DNA of 64,000 bases from Pleurostoma richardsiae (GCA_030052745.1 JANBVO010000030.1:310001-374000), one strand, 5' to 3'; shown: positions 1 to 10,902, numbered from the stretch's first letter. Notes: a model not told the origin generated them from the sequence alone. A program made the numbers and translations.

Positions 1-453
1 CAAGAGTATCACCAGAAGACCAAATCTCCTGTCTTTGGGTACTACTTCACCCATCCCATTCCTCCATGGCATAACTGGCAACCGGATTACTCTCAACCCA
101 AGGCACCTGGCTTTACCAACCAGAAAGGCCCCGTCGCCGGGGCATATCACGGCGCCGAGTTTGCCTACACCTTTAACAGCCTTACCACAAACAATCTCCG
201 ACCCTGGACCGAGAGCGACCGCATTGTAGGCGATAAGGTGTCCACCCTCTGGGCCAATTTTGTTAAGTTTGGCAATCCCAATGGGCCTGAGGGTGCCTGC
301 AAACTCCCCGATGGCGTTGCATATTGGCCCAACCTCGTAGAGTACCCTGACACATTGCTCGAACTCGGGGGAAAGTGGCAGACAATCAGAACTGCCGACC
401 CAGAACGGGCTCAGTTCTGGACTGACTACGTTCACAGCCAGAGAGCATGGTAG
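1..453 (+). CDS. Carboxylesterase type B, 3' end (partial)
   Basis: This is the C-terminal 150 residues of a type-B carboxylesterase/lipase; the 5' part lies outside the window and the reading frame is open from base 1. The visible landmark is AYHGAEFAYTF, the family's conserved block carrying the catalytic histidine, followed by a typical ending with WANFVKFGNPNG and the tryptophan-rich tail before TAG at 451-453. Family members hydrolyse carboxylic esters with a Ser-Glu-His triad; fungal ones are often secreted. The Ser and Glu parts and any signal peptide are not in view. No intron is apparent in the visible part. Confidence 0.88.
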   Translation, partial: QEYHQKTKSPVFGYYFTHPIPPWHNWQPDYSQPKAPGFTNQKGPVAGAYHGAEFAYTFNSLTTNNLRPWTESDRIVGDKVSTLWANFVKFGNPNGPEGACKLPDGVAYWPNLVEYPDTLLELGGKWQTIRTADPERAQFWTDYVHSQRAW

Positions 454-1099
454 AACGGGAGAGAAAGGGCCTCCTAAATACCCGAGCACTGAGGAAGGCC
501 ATCTATCTACTAAGGGACCTAGCTGGGAGCGGCTACTAGAAGTATCTCGGGACACTAAGTAAGGGCTACACATATCTATGTAGGTATCCTGCAATACGCC
601 GCTGAGTGGGGTTTGCAAACCGAGTAACGTGGGCCAAGCTTGGAGAAGAATGTATAGAAGGGAGAGTGGGAGAGTGGGAGAGAAATTGAAGGACTAGTAA
701 TTAAGGGACAGAAGAAGAGGTGGTTCAGAATTCAATGCGTATTCTGCCACCTACCTAGCTACGAGATCATAGCTCAAGGACACGACTGTTGCCCTGCTGC
801 TATGAATAAGCAAGTTGATTTAGCGAAGTGAGAGGTGCTTAGTCTGCCAAAAGGCAATAACGAGATCTGCCTTCATCCGTCGACATCTCCCATCTCTAGA
901 TTGTCGGCGTTTTCGTCATTGGTGGCAGGACTCTGAGTGCAACGCATCTACCACGGTAGATAAACAAGCGTAACCGTTCATAGCTAGTGGCCTGAACTCA
1001 TCGCGTGCTTCTGCCTCATATCAAGCCTCAGAAATGTACCTATCCCTCAATGTGTCAAGTCTCCAGCACCCTAATGCCTGAGCATGGATGATAATGGCC
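454..1099. other. Intergenic, convergent 3' ends
   Basis: This 646-bp stretch lies between the 3' ends of the esterase and the next gene on the minus strand. I see no coding signal. It carries only a short purine-rich tandem repeat (unit GGAGAGTG, about 2.75 copies, 661-682). Confidence 0.6.
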
Positions 1100-2672
1100 T
1101 CAATCCTCTCGCTTCATCTCTCGCTCGATGGCAAGAATCTGGTCTACTTCCTCACATGTAGTGTCCTCTTGCGAATCAAAATCCTCATGATCTCCTAATC
1201 TGACGTCTGGAGGCTTCCGGTTCGTAGAGGTCTCTAGTGCCGTCTCTTGATGCACATCTTCAGCCAGGCCAGCAGTCGCCGGCGCCAGCTCCTCAGAGCC
1301 CGGAAGACCACAGACGACCAACGGTTTGACCAGGCGTGAGACCTGGTTGTAATTATGCCCGTCCGAACTGCCTTGTTTCCACAGTCCAGGCGATACGATC
1401 AGATCCACTGTCGGATGCTCGCTTGTCTGGCTCCTGGCCGAAAAGTTGACTGTATCCTTGAGATCCATTTCACGACTATCGAAGGGAAATCCGAAATTTC
1501 CTGGTTGTTCCTCGAGGTAGGGGTTCACCGGTGAAACCACAAAGCTGAATTTTGACTTTCTCAGGATCAAGTCGAGTTCGGCGGCCTGTTGTATGATATC
1601 GACAGCAGCTTCGACATCGGCGGAGTCGGGTTTAGATGTGTGGTCGATGTATCTCATCATGAATGTTGCTAATTTCGCTACCACAATTTGTTGGGGCGCA
1701 TACGTTCGGCTGTAGTAGCTGACTCCGCGAGCCCTCCATTCATGAAACTCCCTCAAGGTAGCATCGTTTTCGTCCAAGTCCGCTGTGAGAACGTTAGAAA
1801 TGCGCAAGTTCTGTCTGGCGGATGGATACCTTGGGGGGAAAAGATGTACCTTCAATTTCCTCGCAGGCCCAGGCAAAGCCCTTGCCTCTCATATCAGCCC
1901 ATAAAGTTGAAGAAGGCCCGAAAACACCACGGATCAAGAACGACCAGGTCATTGCCTCGAAAAGAACGTAGGCAAAGAGAGGAGATGTGAGAAGTGGTCC
2001 CGCATTTGGCGTCAGCCGGGAATATCTTGTTATGTGCTTAGATGTGACGCGAGGCAGGACCTGCAGTGGAAAGTTCTGAATAAAATTGCGGATGCTGAAG
2101 GACAACTGCTTCCACCGAGCTAGGATCTCTCCATCGCCAACTTTGAACGTATTGCGTGAACCAAGGGCTCTTAGTTGCTGAATCTCGCGACGATATGCAG
2201 TCGCGGTTTGCGCCTGCTGCTTTTCGTTATCCGCCATCTCGGTTCGAAGTCTTCTGTTCTCGTCTAGCAGTTCGTACACGCGTGCAACTGCTTGCTCTGA
2301 TTCTACAGTGGCTGTGTGCTTTCCCATACTGACACCTATGTTGCTATTGCTGCCGGCCTTTGCTTTGGAGAGCTCTTCTTTGAGCCCGTCAACTTCGCCT
2401 CGCAGGCTTGCGACCTCGGCTGTTCGGGCGATATTGATGTAGTCAAAGTTCTCCGCAAGCTTTGTCGCAGCTGCGAGATTCTCTGTTGTTTCCTCTAGTT
2501 GGCCGAAATAGGAGCCAACTTTCGCCACTAGCCGATCGTATTCCTCTCTGGGCACTTGGACGACTCCCATGTTGTGTCGCCCTGAAGAATATTCGAGAGC
2601 TGTCGCTGTGTGTTTGATGTTTGCCCTGACTCTGTGAAATTGAACTTCCTTGGAGGCTGTCGCCTGTATCAT
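1100..2672 (-). CDS. Uncharacterised fungal coiled-coil protein
   Basis: Two exons (2672-1850 and 1782-1100; intron 1783-1849, 67 nt, donor GTACAT, branch CTAAC, acceptor CACAG) join in phase to give 501 residues. Residues about 30-180 are a charged, heptad-like coiled coil. They are followed by a Trp/Leu-rich globular part (WKQLSFSIRNFI, then LTSPLFAYVLFEAMTWSFL) and an acidic C-terminal tail ending in MKRED. I recall this layout, a coiled coil followed by a W-rich helical domain, from many unnamed Pezizomycotina proteins, but no function is known to me. It lies downstream of and in the same direction as an Hsp70-like gene. ATG at 2672 is the first in frame; a start at the later MGVVQVPREEYDRL is possible. 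No signal peptide or membrane segment is evident. Confidence 0.72.
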
Positions 2673-3563
2673 AGTGGCTGTCGTTTAGCTTCGCTCTCCA
2701 ATAGTAATCATGCACAGAGACTTTAAGAAGATCGGTTATCCTTACTGATGGAAGTGAAACTTCCTCGCTGGAGAAATCTCGAATGTGGTATGAGTAAAGG
2801 CCTGAACCCGGTACCTCGAGGAGGAAGGGGAAAGGACCAAAGTACCAAGCAGCTAGGAGAAGTGAATATTGTGACGGTGAGATAACTTGTTTCTCAGACG
2901 AGAGAATGTGGTAGAAAAGGAAGTGGTGAGATCGTTGCCATCCACGGGAGCCGTGTCTAAAACAGGAAGCTGGTGCCTCGCTGTGGCTGGAGGCCAGAGG
3001 TCCTTTTCAACTTCGTTTTGAAGGCGAATGATGGTAGTCGCGGTGGACGATGAGAGTTGAATAAAGTAAGGTAGTGGAGGATATGCAAGCTGCCACCTCA
3101 TTCCCCGGAAGAAAGACTACCGAGCAACCTCAGGTATCCAGACGGAATCGGCTGAGAGCACCTTCCAGCTTCGGCGGCGTCGTCTCGAAAAGAAAAAGAG
3201 GCTTAGGAGCCGTCTTCGAAGAGCCGAGACATCCACGTCGTGATCACATCCTCAGCACACGTCCCTCACTGCCCTAGCTAAGGAGGATTAAACTTACGAT
3301 TCTTGATATAAGGTGTCTGCAGACAAATTTCCTACATCTCAATCTATCAAGGAATGGTTAGAACATGCTTTGCAGTATCGATCGGTAAAATTACTGTAAA
3401 TTTCGCCCGAATAGCTATGAAGCTAGGTAATATGTGATAATCATCGTTTTTACACCGAGGTCCTTGAGAGTTGAGATGTGAAGTAGTAACTTGACAAAGC
3501 GAACATCTAGCTACGCTGGAAGAGTTCCATTATCCTCTATCGACCGTCGGCTGATGGAAAACT
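2673..3563. other. Intergenic between two minus-strand genes
   Basis: This stretch is the presumed promoter of the coiled-coil gene and the 3' flank of the Hsp70-like gene. Small open frames on both strands (for example around 2853-3101 and 3074-3277) have no recognisable protein features, and I do not call them. Confidence 0.5.
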
Positions 3564-5684
3564 CTACCTAAAATCCACCATAACATTACGAGAACCCTGG
3601 CGCTTGTCGTTATGATAGACCGCAAAATCCACGGAGCCTCCGAAGCTGATCATCTCGACTTCATATTCGAGTTGATAATAGACAATGCCGATCGGGTTTG
3701 TATATGTGGGAAGTCGTGTGAAGTCGATCTTCGTATCCCAGGTCACGGTGCACAAGTCCTTGACTGTAGCGCCTCTTCTGCGAGGCGGGGGCTTGGCGTG
3801 GCAGATAAGAATTTTGTTGGAAATGGACGCTGGGGGCTCTAGGAAACGCTGACAGTAGGCGCGACGGACTGGTTCATGCTTTGAGATATCGTCTCCCTGA
3901 CATGGGATGTTAGGATGACAAGTATCAAAGCGGGAGGTATCATGACAAACCTCTCGCAAGAACCAGTCCATTTGATTGGATGCCCGGTAAGACTGCGTGA
4001 CAGAAGAAAAGTATCTGTCCTTTTTATGGAATTGACCATCGACCCATTCCGTGTTAAAGTCGACGCCGTAGCTTGCTCGCGAGATGCGTGACTCGATCTC
4101 GACGATGTCGAGACTCCGAGAGATGCATTGCTCGCTCAGAGATTTGATGACTGCACCACGGCAGATGGCGGTCCACCTAGAATATGACGGCCGCGGTCAG
4201 TCACGTTCCCCATTCCAGTCCATAATAAACGCGACTTACGGCCCAGAACCGCGGGCCTGTAGGACTAGCTGGCCAACGCGATTTTTCAAGCAGTCGTAGA
4301 GGTATTTACACCGGCCGAAGCCCCCAACGAGAATGATGTACTGATGATATCCATGTTATCCAATGTATTTAATGCATCATTGTCAGGAGGAACTTGATTA
4401 CCTTTGGCTCTCTGCCCTCCTTGTTGTTCACTGACGATATCTGGGTTTCAACCAGCTCGTAGATCTGCTTGAGCACAGGTTTGAATGCCTCTCGGATGTC
4501 CTGAGCAGTTAGGACGACCTTAGGAAGACCGGTTAAGGCTAAGGGGCTGACGTCGCTCAGGCGCCCGAGACACTCGAGTGGCAATTCGATAGTCCAAGTC
4601 CGATTCTTTCCAGTAAATTGTGGCTTGATCCCGTGCTCCCACTCGTCGTTGATGATACGGTTGAACTTAGACTTTGGAAGTCGACTCCACATTGGTTCAC
4701 CGACCTTTTCCTTCAATAACTGACAGAAGGCTTCATCCACGAAGACTGCGCCACAGAGGCCACCTAGGAGACAACATGAGATACTGCATGAAGGAGGATG
4801 GCTCTGAAAGAGTTTATGCGATATGATTGATGTTGTTGGGCCAATCAACCTTACTTACCCTCACCCTTGACACACTCTCGAATCACCATCGGCTCCTTGC
4901 TCACGACTGTATAGCTGATGATATCGACTGTGCCGCCACCGCAGTCGACAACTACAAAGCTGTCTCCATCCTGGCACTCCGCGTGAGCTCTTGACATCTA
5001 GAATGACTTTATATAGATAATACTCACCTTCACGTCGTGGCGCCCTTTCATCTCTTCGAGTGTGGCAATCGCTGCTGCTTCCGGCTCGGAAACGAAGCTC
5101 AAGGTGGACTTACCGCCTGGGCTCTGCTTGACGATCCCAGCATCTCTAGCAGCCTCACGCATTCGAGCACAGGCATAAGCTGGCCAGATAGCAGGAAGAG
5201 TGATGACAACGTGGAAGCGAGATAGCTTCACCAGCGACTCTCCGATCTCGGTCCTGATCACACCGAGGGCGTGGTTCCAGAGATGACGTAGGAAGAGAGT
5301 GATTATCTCAACAGCGCTCCTGTTGACAGTCTCCAAATATTTTCTGGCCTCCTTGAGGTGAGTCGACTCGCGGACGTCAGCGGGCAAGTCGTCGTCATCC
5401 AGCAAGAGAAGCTTGAACCACTTCAGCGGCTCCTTGCCGTCGGTTCCCTCACTGGTAGCATATCCCCATGTGATGGCGCCTCCAAGATTGTCACCAAGCT
5501 TGATTGCGGTGGGGACCTTATCATTGTCGGAATTTCCGTGGAAGTCTGCCTCCCAGCTCGTGACGATCTCGATGTTCTCAGCCTTTCCCGACCAAGTCCA
5601 CGCGACACCAGAGAAGGTGGTGCCGAAGTCGATACCGACAACAATGACGGCCTCATTATCGTCAGAGACTCTGGATGAAGCCAT
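3564..5684 (-). CDS. Hsp70-like ATPase, HSPA12-like fungal type
   Basis: Six exons (5684-5028, 4970-4859, 4763-4402, 4340-4240, 4176-3951, 3896-3564) give 596 residues. The actin/Hsp70 ATPase fold is clear: phosphate-1 motif GIDFGTTFSGVAW near the N-terminus, phosphate-2 DCGGGTVD in exon 2, GGLCGAVFVDEAF at the start of exon 3, and the adenosine-binding LVGGFGRCKYL in exon 4. The C-terminus is a short family-specific beta-rich part (DFAVYHNDK) instead of the classical peptide-binding domain, as in the HSPA12-like proteins expanded in filamentous ascomycetes. Their clients are unknown; a cytosolic stress or quality-control role is inference. The fifth intron (3897-3950, 54 nt, branch CCTAAC) is in frame and free of stops, so the sequence reads through it. 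A related relic lies at 6650-6991 on the other strand. Confidence 0.9.
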
Positions 5685-6649
5685 GCTGAAAATCTTCGCT
5701 GTGGTTGTACGGCAAGAGAGTGTTGCGGAGCTGTTGATAAATTTTTACTAGGAGGAGGCCTGCATCGTCAAGTATCAAAGTGTGGCATAGGAAGGTCTGT
5801 CCTGATGTAAGTGGCATAAATTATGCGAGGAGATCTAGACGCCTCTAGGTTTGAGGAGAGTTGAAGGCGCCTTTGCTTTGCGAGAAAAGGAAAGGCAAGG
5901 CGGCTGCGAAAATATCGAAGCTGGTGGCAAGGCGGAAGAGTCAACCGGGTAGGGGAAGAGCTTTGCAACGGACCTGCTGCCTAAGGTCAGTTGTGAAACG
6001 AAACAAAACAACCTCCAAGCAGAGAAGGAACGTACACAGAGAAGAGGCCTCAGTGTTAGCTGCCCTTTAGCTTTCGTTCACCTCGTGCTCGGCAACGGTT
6101 CATCCGCACAAAAGCTACCTGAATTGCAAAGACTCAGTCACATGTACGGAAGCCTGAGGTATCGTTAGGGTTCACCTATCACTCACTCTCAGTCACTTCC
6201 ACGGTCTTCGGTCGATATACGTAGCGTCACGCCTCACGCGCTCCATCCCACCTCGATCCGGTCTCCTCCACTTCTCTTTCCGCTTTCGCCTTCCTCTCTC
6301 GCACTTCCTAACGACAGCCATGCAATAACCGCATTTCATACAATCACAACGTGACAATCAATTTCTGTAGTAATACAGAAAGAAGCCTTATGATAGTGAA
6401 GCTGACGTGTCGACTCAAGAATCACGCGCAAACAGAAGACCCTACCGACTTCATCTCATCGTATCATCTCTCAACATCAACATGTCTTTCTCGGGCAGTA
6501 ACGGGAACAAACCCGCAACTTTGGTTGGTTATTCATTTAGGAACCGCGTAAGTATCCCGTCAGTCAAAATCTACCTAGCTACGCTCGATAACTCACCGTT
6601 TCTCCGGCCAATACCGTGCTGGTGGCCTCGTACTAATAGGATGAAACAG
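5685..6649. other. Upstream region of the Hsp70-like gene
   Basis: No supported gene is seen. A pyrimidine-rich tract lies around 6230-6310. Part of 6480-6550 could be a further degenerate exon of the adjacent Hsp70 relic: it ends in a good donor, GTAAGT at 6549, and a perfect branch-like TACTAAT lies at 6631-6637. Its protein match is too weak to claim. Confidence 0.45.
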
Positions 6650-6991
6650 GGACAGACCATCTCGACCACGAAGAGTACTCGTTTCTCATATTATTGCATG
6701 CACACAACCCTGCCTGACTCCGCGGTAAGTGTCATTTAGAAGTCCGAGGCACTCTCGACTCCCAAGAGGATGGGCAATACCTGCAAGCCGCTCTGCGTCG
6801 GGAAGTGGCAGATGAGCCACATGAACTTTAACAAACTGCCGGTCTTCGAGAGTACCGCTGGACAAGAGTTCAGAAAAATGGAGTTCCAGGTGGAGATGAT
6901 GTCGGTTAGTAACCTTCTCAACTTCACCGTTTACCATGATGGCAAGTAGCTGGGAAAGGAGGATATCCAAATGGACTACCTGGGTCAGTAG
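6650..6991 (+). pseudogene. Relic of the C-terminus of an Hsp70-like gene
   Basis: Reading plus-strand frames here recovers a decayed counterpart of the last two exons of the Hsp70-like gene at 3564-5684. After a conserved intron edge (AAACAG at 6650) comes GQTISTTKSTRFSYY, matching GDDISKHEPVRRAY of the intact gene. Then, from about 6740, come KPLCVGKWQ, FNKLPVFEST, FQVEMMSV and LNFTVYHDGK, matching the order VTWDTKID, FTRLPTYTN, YEVEMISF and VDFAVYHNDK. A TAG interrupts at 6947-6949 and the homologous tail (KEDIQMDYLG) continues in the same frame to a second TAG at 6989-6991. No ATPase domain is found upstream. The match to the neighbour is moderate, so this is an old relic or a remnant of a different paralogue, not a recent copy. 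Confidence 0.68.
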
Positions 6992-7636
6992 CTGATTGAG
7001 GACTAAATGGGGAGAGGCCATAGCTGATGAGTTAGACTGACAGGATTGGAATGTGACCGGGGAGCTTCGAAGGGCTCATTACTTCGCTATGCAGTTAGTG
7101 ATAATGTCTTCAATACCTAATGAAACACACCTCGCCTCATAATGGTGCTCGGCGTTCTCCCGTGAGTGTCTGCTGCATGTACTAAAATCTGCCCACAAAG
7201 AGTCTGCTTCACTTCCGAGGCTTTGATCATCTGTTTGTTGACACCTCTACGAGCTAGCGTTCAGACTGCCGGCACAGAAGCGCGTCGCTCACTTCTGCTC
7301 CTCTACTCCGCCACCAACCTAAGTCCCCTTTACCTCTTCCTCACACTCCCGACCTTTCACTCCAAATACCCATTCTTGCATGCCGATATTTGCCTTAGCA
7401 CCTAGACCACAGATTAACGACTCCAGTTCACTTCTTCCCTGTAATTTCCGTCGTGTTTGCCGCCATCGACACGTCAAAGGAGGCTGCATCTTCCTCATCG
7501 ACGCATCGCCTTTCAACCTCCAGGCGCACTGACGACCGATCTCACCCACTACTCCGGCTACCACAGTCAAGTCATCTGCTCCTCAAAGAAGTTCAGCCCG
7601 CCAACTAAAATTACTTCGAGCACATCTTCAGCAGAG
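6992..7636. other. Intergenic / 5' leader region
   Basis: This is the sequence between the Hsp70 relic and the first ATG of the next gene. The last 180 bases are open in the frame of that gene but begin without an ATG, so I treat them as 5' untranslated sequence. No other signal is seen. Confidence 0.5.
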
Positions 7637-8743
7637 ATGGAGCGCGAGGATTCGCTTCTCAAGAACCTAACGCGAGATAACTCGTACACAAAACCTTCCA
7701 CCGCGCCCAAGGACGTCGAGGTCACCACCACCAACGTTTCACCTACGCACAACGGCCCGCGCAATGATAACACATCGGAGGTCACAAAGCGCACGATGCG
7801 TCTTACGCAAGGCGATGGTTCTGCCAAGCACCAGGGTGATCAGGTCCAGCACAGCGACCAGCATAAGGAAACGGCTAGTGGCCAAGAGCCAGAACACGGC
7901 GACAGAATGAGCAACGGTCTTTCGACGAGCAACAAGAACCACAAAGACGTAAATACAGTGGCCTATCTAGGAGATGGTTCCTCTGCCCACGGACTCAAGT
8001 CTGACAACAACCGCCTCGATCGGGAAGGGGACGAAGCGGATCAGATGACCCACGACTACGAGGTGAAGCTCCAAGCAGCTCATAACAGCATCGCTCAGTA
8101 CGAAGTCCTTCTGAAGGACAGCACCGAGGAAGTCGAGCAACTCAAGCGCCAGAAATTGGAGATGGAAAATATGCATGAGGCCCGCATCAACGAGATGGCA
8201 GCGGCGAATGAGGAACTTAATGCTCAGTACCAGGCCGAGAAGGCGGCCATGGAGCAGACGCATCAGGCCCGCATCAACGAGATGACAGCAACAAATGCCA
8301 AACTCAAGGCTAGGCAGAAGAGTGATATACAGGACACGTTGAAGAAACTCGAAGACAAACTTAACGAGGCAAAAGATGTCAATATCGAACTCGGGACTAA
8401 GTACAGGACATTGTTCAGGGAGAGGGAAAATATGCATCGGGTCCGCATCGACGACATGACAGCGACAAACACACAACTCAAGGCTCACTGCCAGGCTGTG
8501 AAGACGGCCATGGAGCAGGCGCATCAGGCCCGCATCAATGAGATGGCAGCGGCCCACGCCAAAATGAAGGCCCAGCACCAGGACGAGAATGTGTCCATGC
8601 AGACAAAGTATCAGAAATACATCAGCGAAATGACCTCGGCGAGGACTCAACTTCAGGCTCGGTACCAGGCCCGCATCAGCGAGATGGAGAAGGTGAACGC
8701 CGACCTAAAGCGCGAGAATGAGGAGTTGTCCGGGAACAAGTGA
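7637..8743 (+). CDS. Repeat-containing coiled-coil protein, unknown function
   Basis: A single exon encodes 368 residues from the first in-frame ATG (MEREDSLL). The open frame extends about 180 bases upstream but without an ATG. The N-terminal 130 residues are polar, rich in Ser, Thr, Asn, His and Gln, and probably disordered. From about residue 135 to the end it is a long coiled coil with a degenerate internal repeat centred on HQARINEMAAANAKLKAQ-like blocks, at least five times (around 8170, 8250, 8430, 8520 and 8670), each followed by a Met/Glu/Lys-rich spacer. I do not recognise a family; superficial likeness to myosin tails or tropomyosin reflects coiled-coil composition only. It sits between an Hsp70 relic and another coiled-coil gene. 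Confidence 0.68.
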   Translation: MEREDSLLKNLTRDNSYTKPSTAPKDVEVTTTNVSPTHNGPRNDNTSEVTKRTMRLTQGDGSAKHQGDQVQHSDQHKETASGQEPEHGDRMSNGLSTSNKNHKDVNTVAYLGDGSSAHGLKSDNNRLDREGDEADQMTHDYEVKLQAAHNSIAQYEVLLKDSTEEVEQLKRQKLEMENMHEARINEMAAANEELNAQYQAEKAAMEQTHQARINEMTATNAKLKARQKSDIQDTLKKLEDKLNEAKDVNIELGTKYRTLFRERENMHRVRIDDMTATNTQLKAHCQAVKTAMEQAHQARINEMAAAHAKMKAQHQDENVSMQTKYQKYISEMTSARTQLQARYQARISEMEKVNADLKRENEELSGNK

Positions 8744-9372
8744 ATCTTGTCATACGAGTCTGTAGTGTATTGAGCTATTTACACCATGATTCCCGATCTG
8801 ATGGTGTGATGTGATGGATTGGCTTGTGAACATCCTCAAGACGTTGGCCGGACTGCCAAGAGTTGACATCCCGAGAACCTCAAACTTCCCTTCCTTCGCA
8901 GTTGAGAATCCGCCAAGAGGCCATAGCCACTACCTGATCAATCAATCAATCAGGAGGAGCACAGCCGCGGTAATCTTGCCGGGTTTGGAAGCTGGTGGTT
9001 AGTTCTGTTGGTTGCCGCGCCGTTGTCGCACTACAGCAAACACTTGGTCAGTTCCGTCATCGCCACGCTGGAGGCAGCCAACCAAACAGCCGCGTCGCGG
9101 ACCGGTCGGGGGCGCAGGAGAGGCACCGAGATCCTGTAATTACCTATTTGAAGGCATTACCTCGACTTCTCCAAGTCAATCCTTCCCACTCTTCTTATCA
9201 ATAGCCAGTTACACTGTCCGGTTTGTCCCACTCGTTCGAGCTGCTTGACGCTCCATTCCGACAGCAGGCGTTTCCATACCTAAATATCGAAATAGAGGCT
9301 GCCTATAGATAGCGGGAGCCGTCATCACAACCGCTAGCATCGCAGCTCAAGCATCAGATCCTACAAGTCGCA
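8744..9372. other. Intergenic, promoter of the next gene
   Basis: 629 bp without a gene. It contains a short (ATCA)n-like run near 8936-8951 and is clearly less GC-rich than the coding sequence that follows. No TATA element stands out. Confidence 0.5.
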
Positions 9373-10467
9373 ATGGCATCCGCCATCGAGGACCGCATCC
9401 GCGCCGCCTCGACGCGCAACAAAGAGCTCCTGCAGACGCTCTCCGCCACCGACCACGCCCTCCCGGACCTGGCGCAGCAGTCCCGCTACGTCGCCGACCT
9501 GGAGGGCCAGGCCGCGACGGCGGCGCGGCGCCTCGCCGAGATGGACCGCAAGCGGCAGAAGGAGCTCAAGGAGCACGCCTCGTACCGCGACAGCGTGCTG
9601 CGCCGCTTCGCGTACAAGGCGACCGGGCAGGCCGGCAAGTTCTCCGCGCGCGCCGCCAAGGAGGAGCGCGAGTACTTCGACGCCCTGCGCGAGGAGCACC
9701 GCGAGTCGGAGATGAAGCGCGAGCTTGACGGCATGCTGGCCGAGGCGCGGCGGGCGCGCGGCAACCTCGAGGCCGAGGCGGAGCGGCACCGCGCGGCGCA
9801 GCGCGAGCTGGACGGCCTGTACGACGACATCTTCGCCGGGCCGACGCCCGGGTTCGCCGAGGAGGACGCCGCGGAGGGCGCGAGCGGCGCGGCGCTGCAG
9901 GCGTACCACGAGGCGCGCACGGCGGCCGAGGCGGAGGCCCAGGCGGGCCGGGTGCTGCGCGATGCGCAGGCGCGCATGGCGGGCGCGCTGATGGCCATGG
10001 AGGACGCGCTGCGGGCGTCGCGGCGCGACCTCTGGGGCGGGGGCACCTTCGCCGACATGATGGAGCGCAGCGCCCTGTCGCAGGCCGAGGTGCAGGTCGC
10101 GCAGGCGCGGGCCCTCGTGGCGCAGGCGCAGCGGACGTCCCCGGCGGTGCGCGACCTGCCGCCCGTACGCATCGCCCAGGGCAGCCTGATGAGCGACGTC
10201 TTCTTCGACAACATCTTCACCGACATGGCATTCCACGAGAAGATCAAGCAGTCGGCCTTCGAGGTGCAGCAGTGCGCTGGGGCGCTGGCGCGCGAGGTGG
10301 CCGCCGTGGATGGCCGGCACGCCGAGCTGGCGAGGGGCCTGGAGGGCAAGGCCAGGGCGCTGGAGGAGTCGCGGGTCACGCTGCAGAAGGCGAGGGAGGC
10401 GGCGTTTGAGCGCATCACCGGGAGGCCGCTGCCGCCATACTCGGAGGGGGAGAACTGGTGGGAGTAG
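9373..10467 (+). CDS. GC-rich coiled-coil protein, unknown function
   Basis: A single exon encodes 364 residues from ATG (MASAIEDRIRAAST) to TAG. The protein is almost entirely helical and rich in Ala, Arg and Glu. A first coiled coil covers about residues 30-150, a short acidic/Pro/Gly break (YDDIFAGPTPGF) is near 150-165, a second coiled coil follows, and a conserved-looking patch LMSDVFFDNIFTDMAFHEKI sits near 275-295. It ends in LPPYSEGENWWE. This resembles unnamed proteins of many asco- and basidiomycetes; I know of no function. GC content is very high, which also creates long open frames in other frames and on the opposite strand. It is convergent with the RNA ligase gene. No signal peptide or membrane segment is seen. 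Confidence 0.78.
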   Translation: MASAIEDRIRAASTRNKELLQTLSATDHALPDLAQQSRYVADLEGQAATAARRLAEMDRKRQKELKEHASYRDSVLRRFAYKATGQAGKFSARAAKEEREYFDALREEHRESEMKRELDGMLAEARRARGNLEAEAERHRAAQRELDGLYDDIFAGPTPGFAEEDAAEGASGAALQAYHEARTAAEAEAQAGRVLRDAQARMAGALMAMEDALRASRRDLWGGGTFADMMERSALSQAEVQVAQARALVAQAQRTSPAVRDLPPVRIAQGSLMSDVFFDNIFTDMAFHEKIKQSAFEVQQCAGALAREVAAVDGRHAELARGLEGKARALEESRVTLQKAREAAFERITGRPLPPYSEGENWWE

Positions 10468-10902
10468 AGGATCGGCTTACCCTGTCAAGATGCATTTTCC
10501 AGTTTATTCTGTCCAGCAGTACGCTGCACTGATACCATTATGCTACACGGTTAGGGTGTACGATAAGTCAACGACATGTCTTCAGTCTATTGTCTCTATG
10601 ATCAAGGTTTTGAATGCTTGTCGGTCTATGCTGTGCTTGCTCGTCCTGCTCCCGTGCCTCAATGTAAATGTCTAGTAAGCTCTCTTCGTGAACAGGATCG
10701 AGGGCTCTGTTGGTGATGATGCCAGAGCAGAGCGCCCAGTTGCTGTAAAGATGGCATCGGTACGTACGCCGACCAAGAAATCCTCGCGCGAAGCACATCC
10801 CAGTTTCCTCGAGCCCGCCTGAACAGGTTGCTGTCTTCAAACTTCCAACCGGCAATGCTCCTTGTGCTCTATCCCCGGGTACCATCTCCAGGCGTCAAGC
10901 GA
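10468..10902. other. Convergent intergenic region
   Basis: 435 bp between the 3' ends of the coiled-coil gene and the RNA ligase gene. No coding or structural signal is recognised. Confidence 0.5.

Noticed and set aside
9361-10418. Long minus-strand frames (319 and 310 codons) opposite the GC-rich coiled-coil gene
   Set aside because: Two overlapping frames rich in Arg, Ala, Leu and Ser with no motif; produced by very high GC content.
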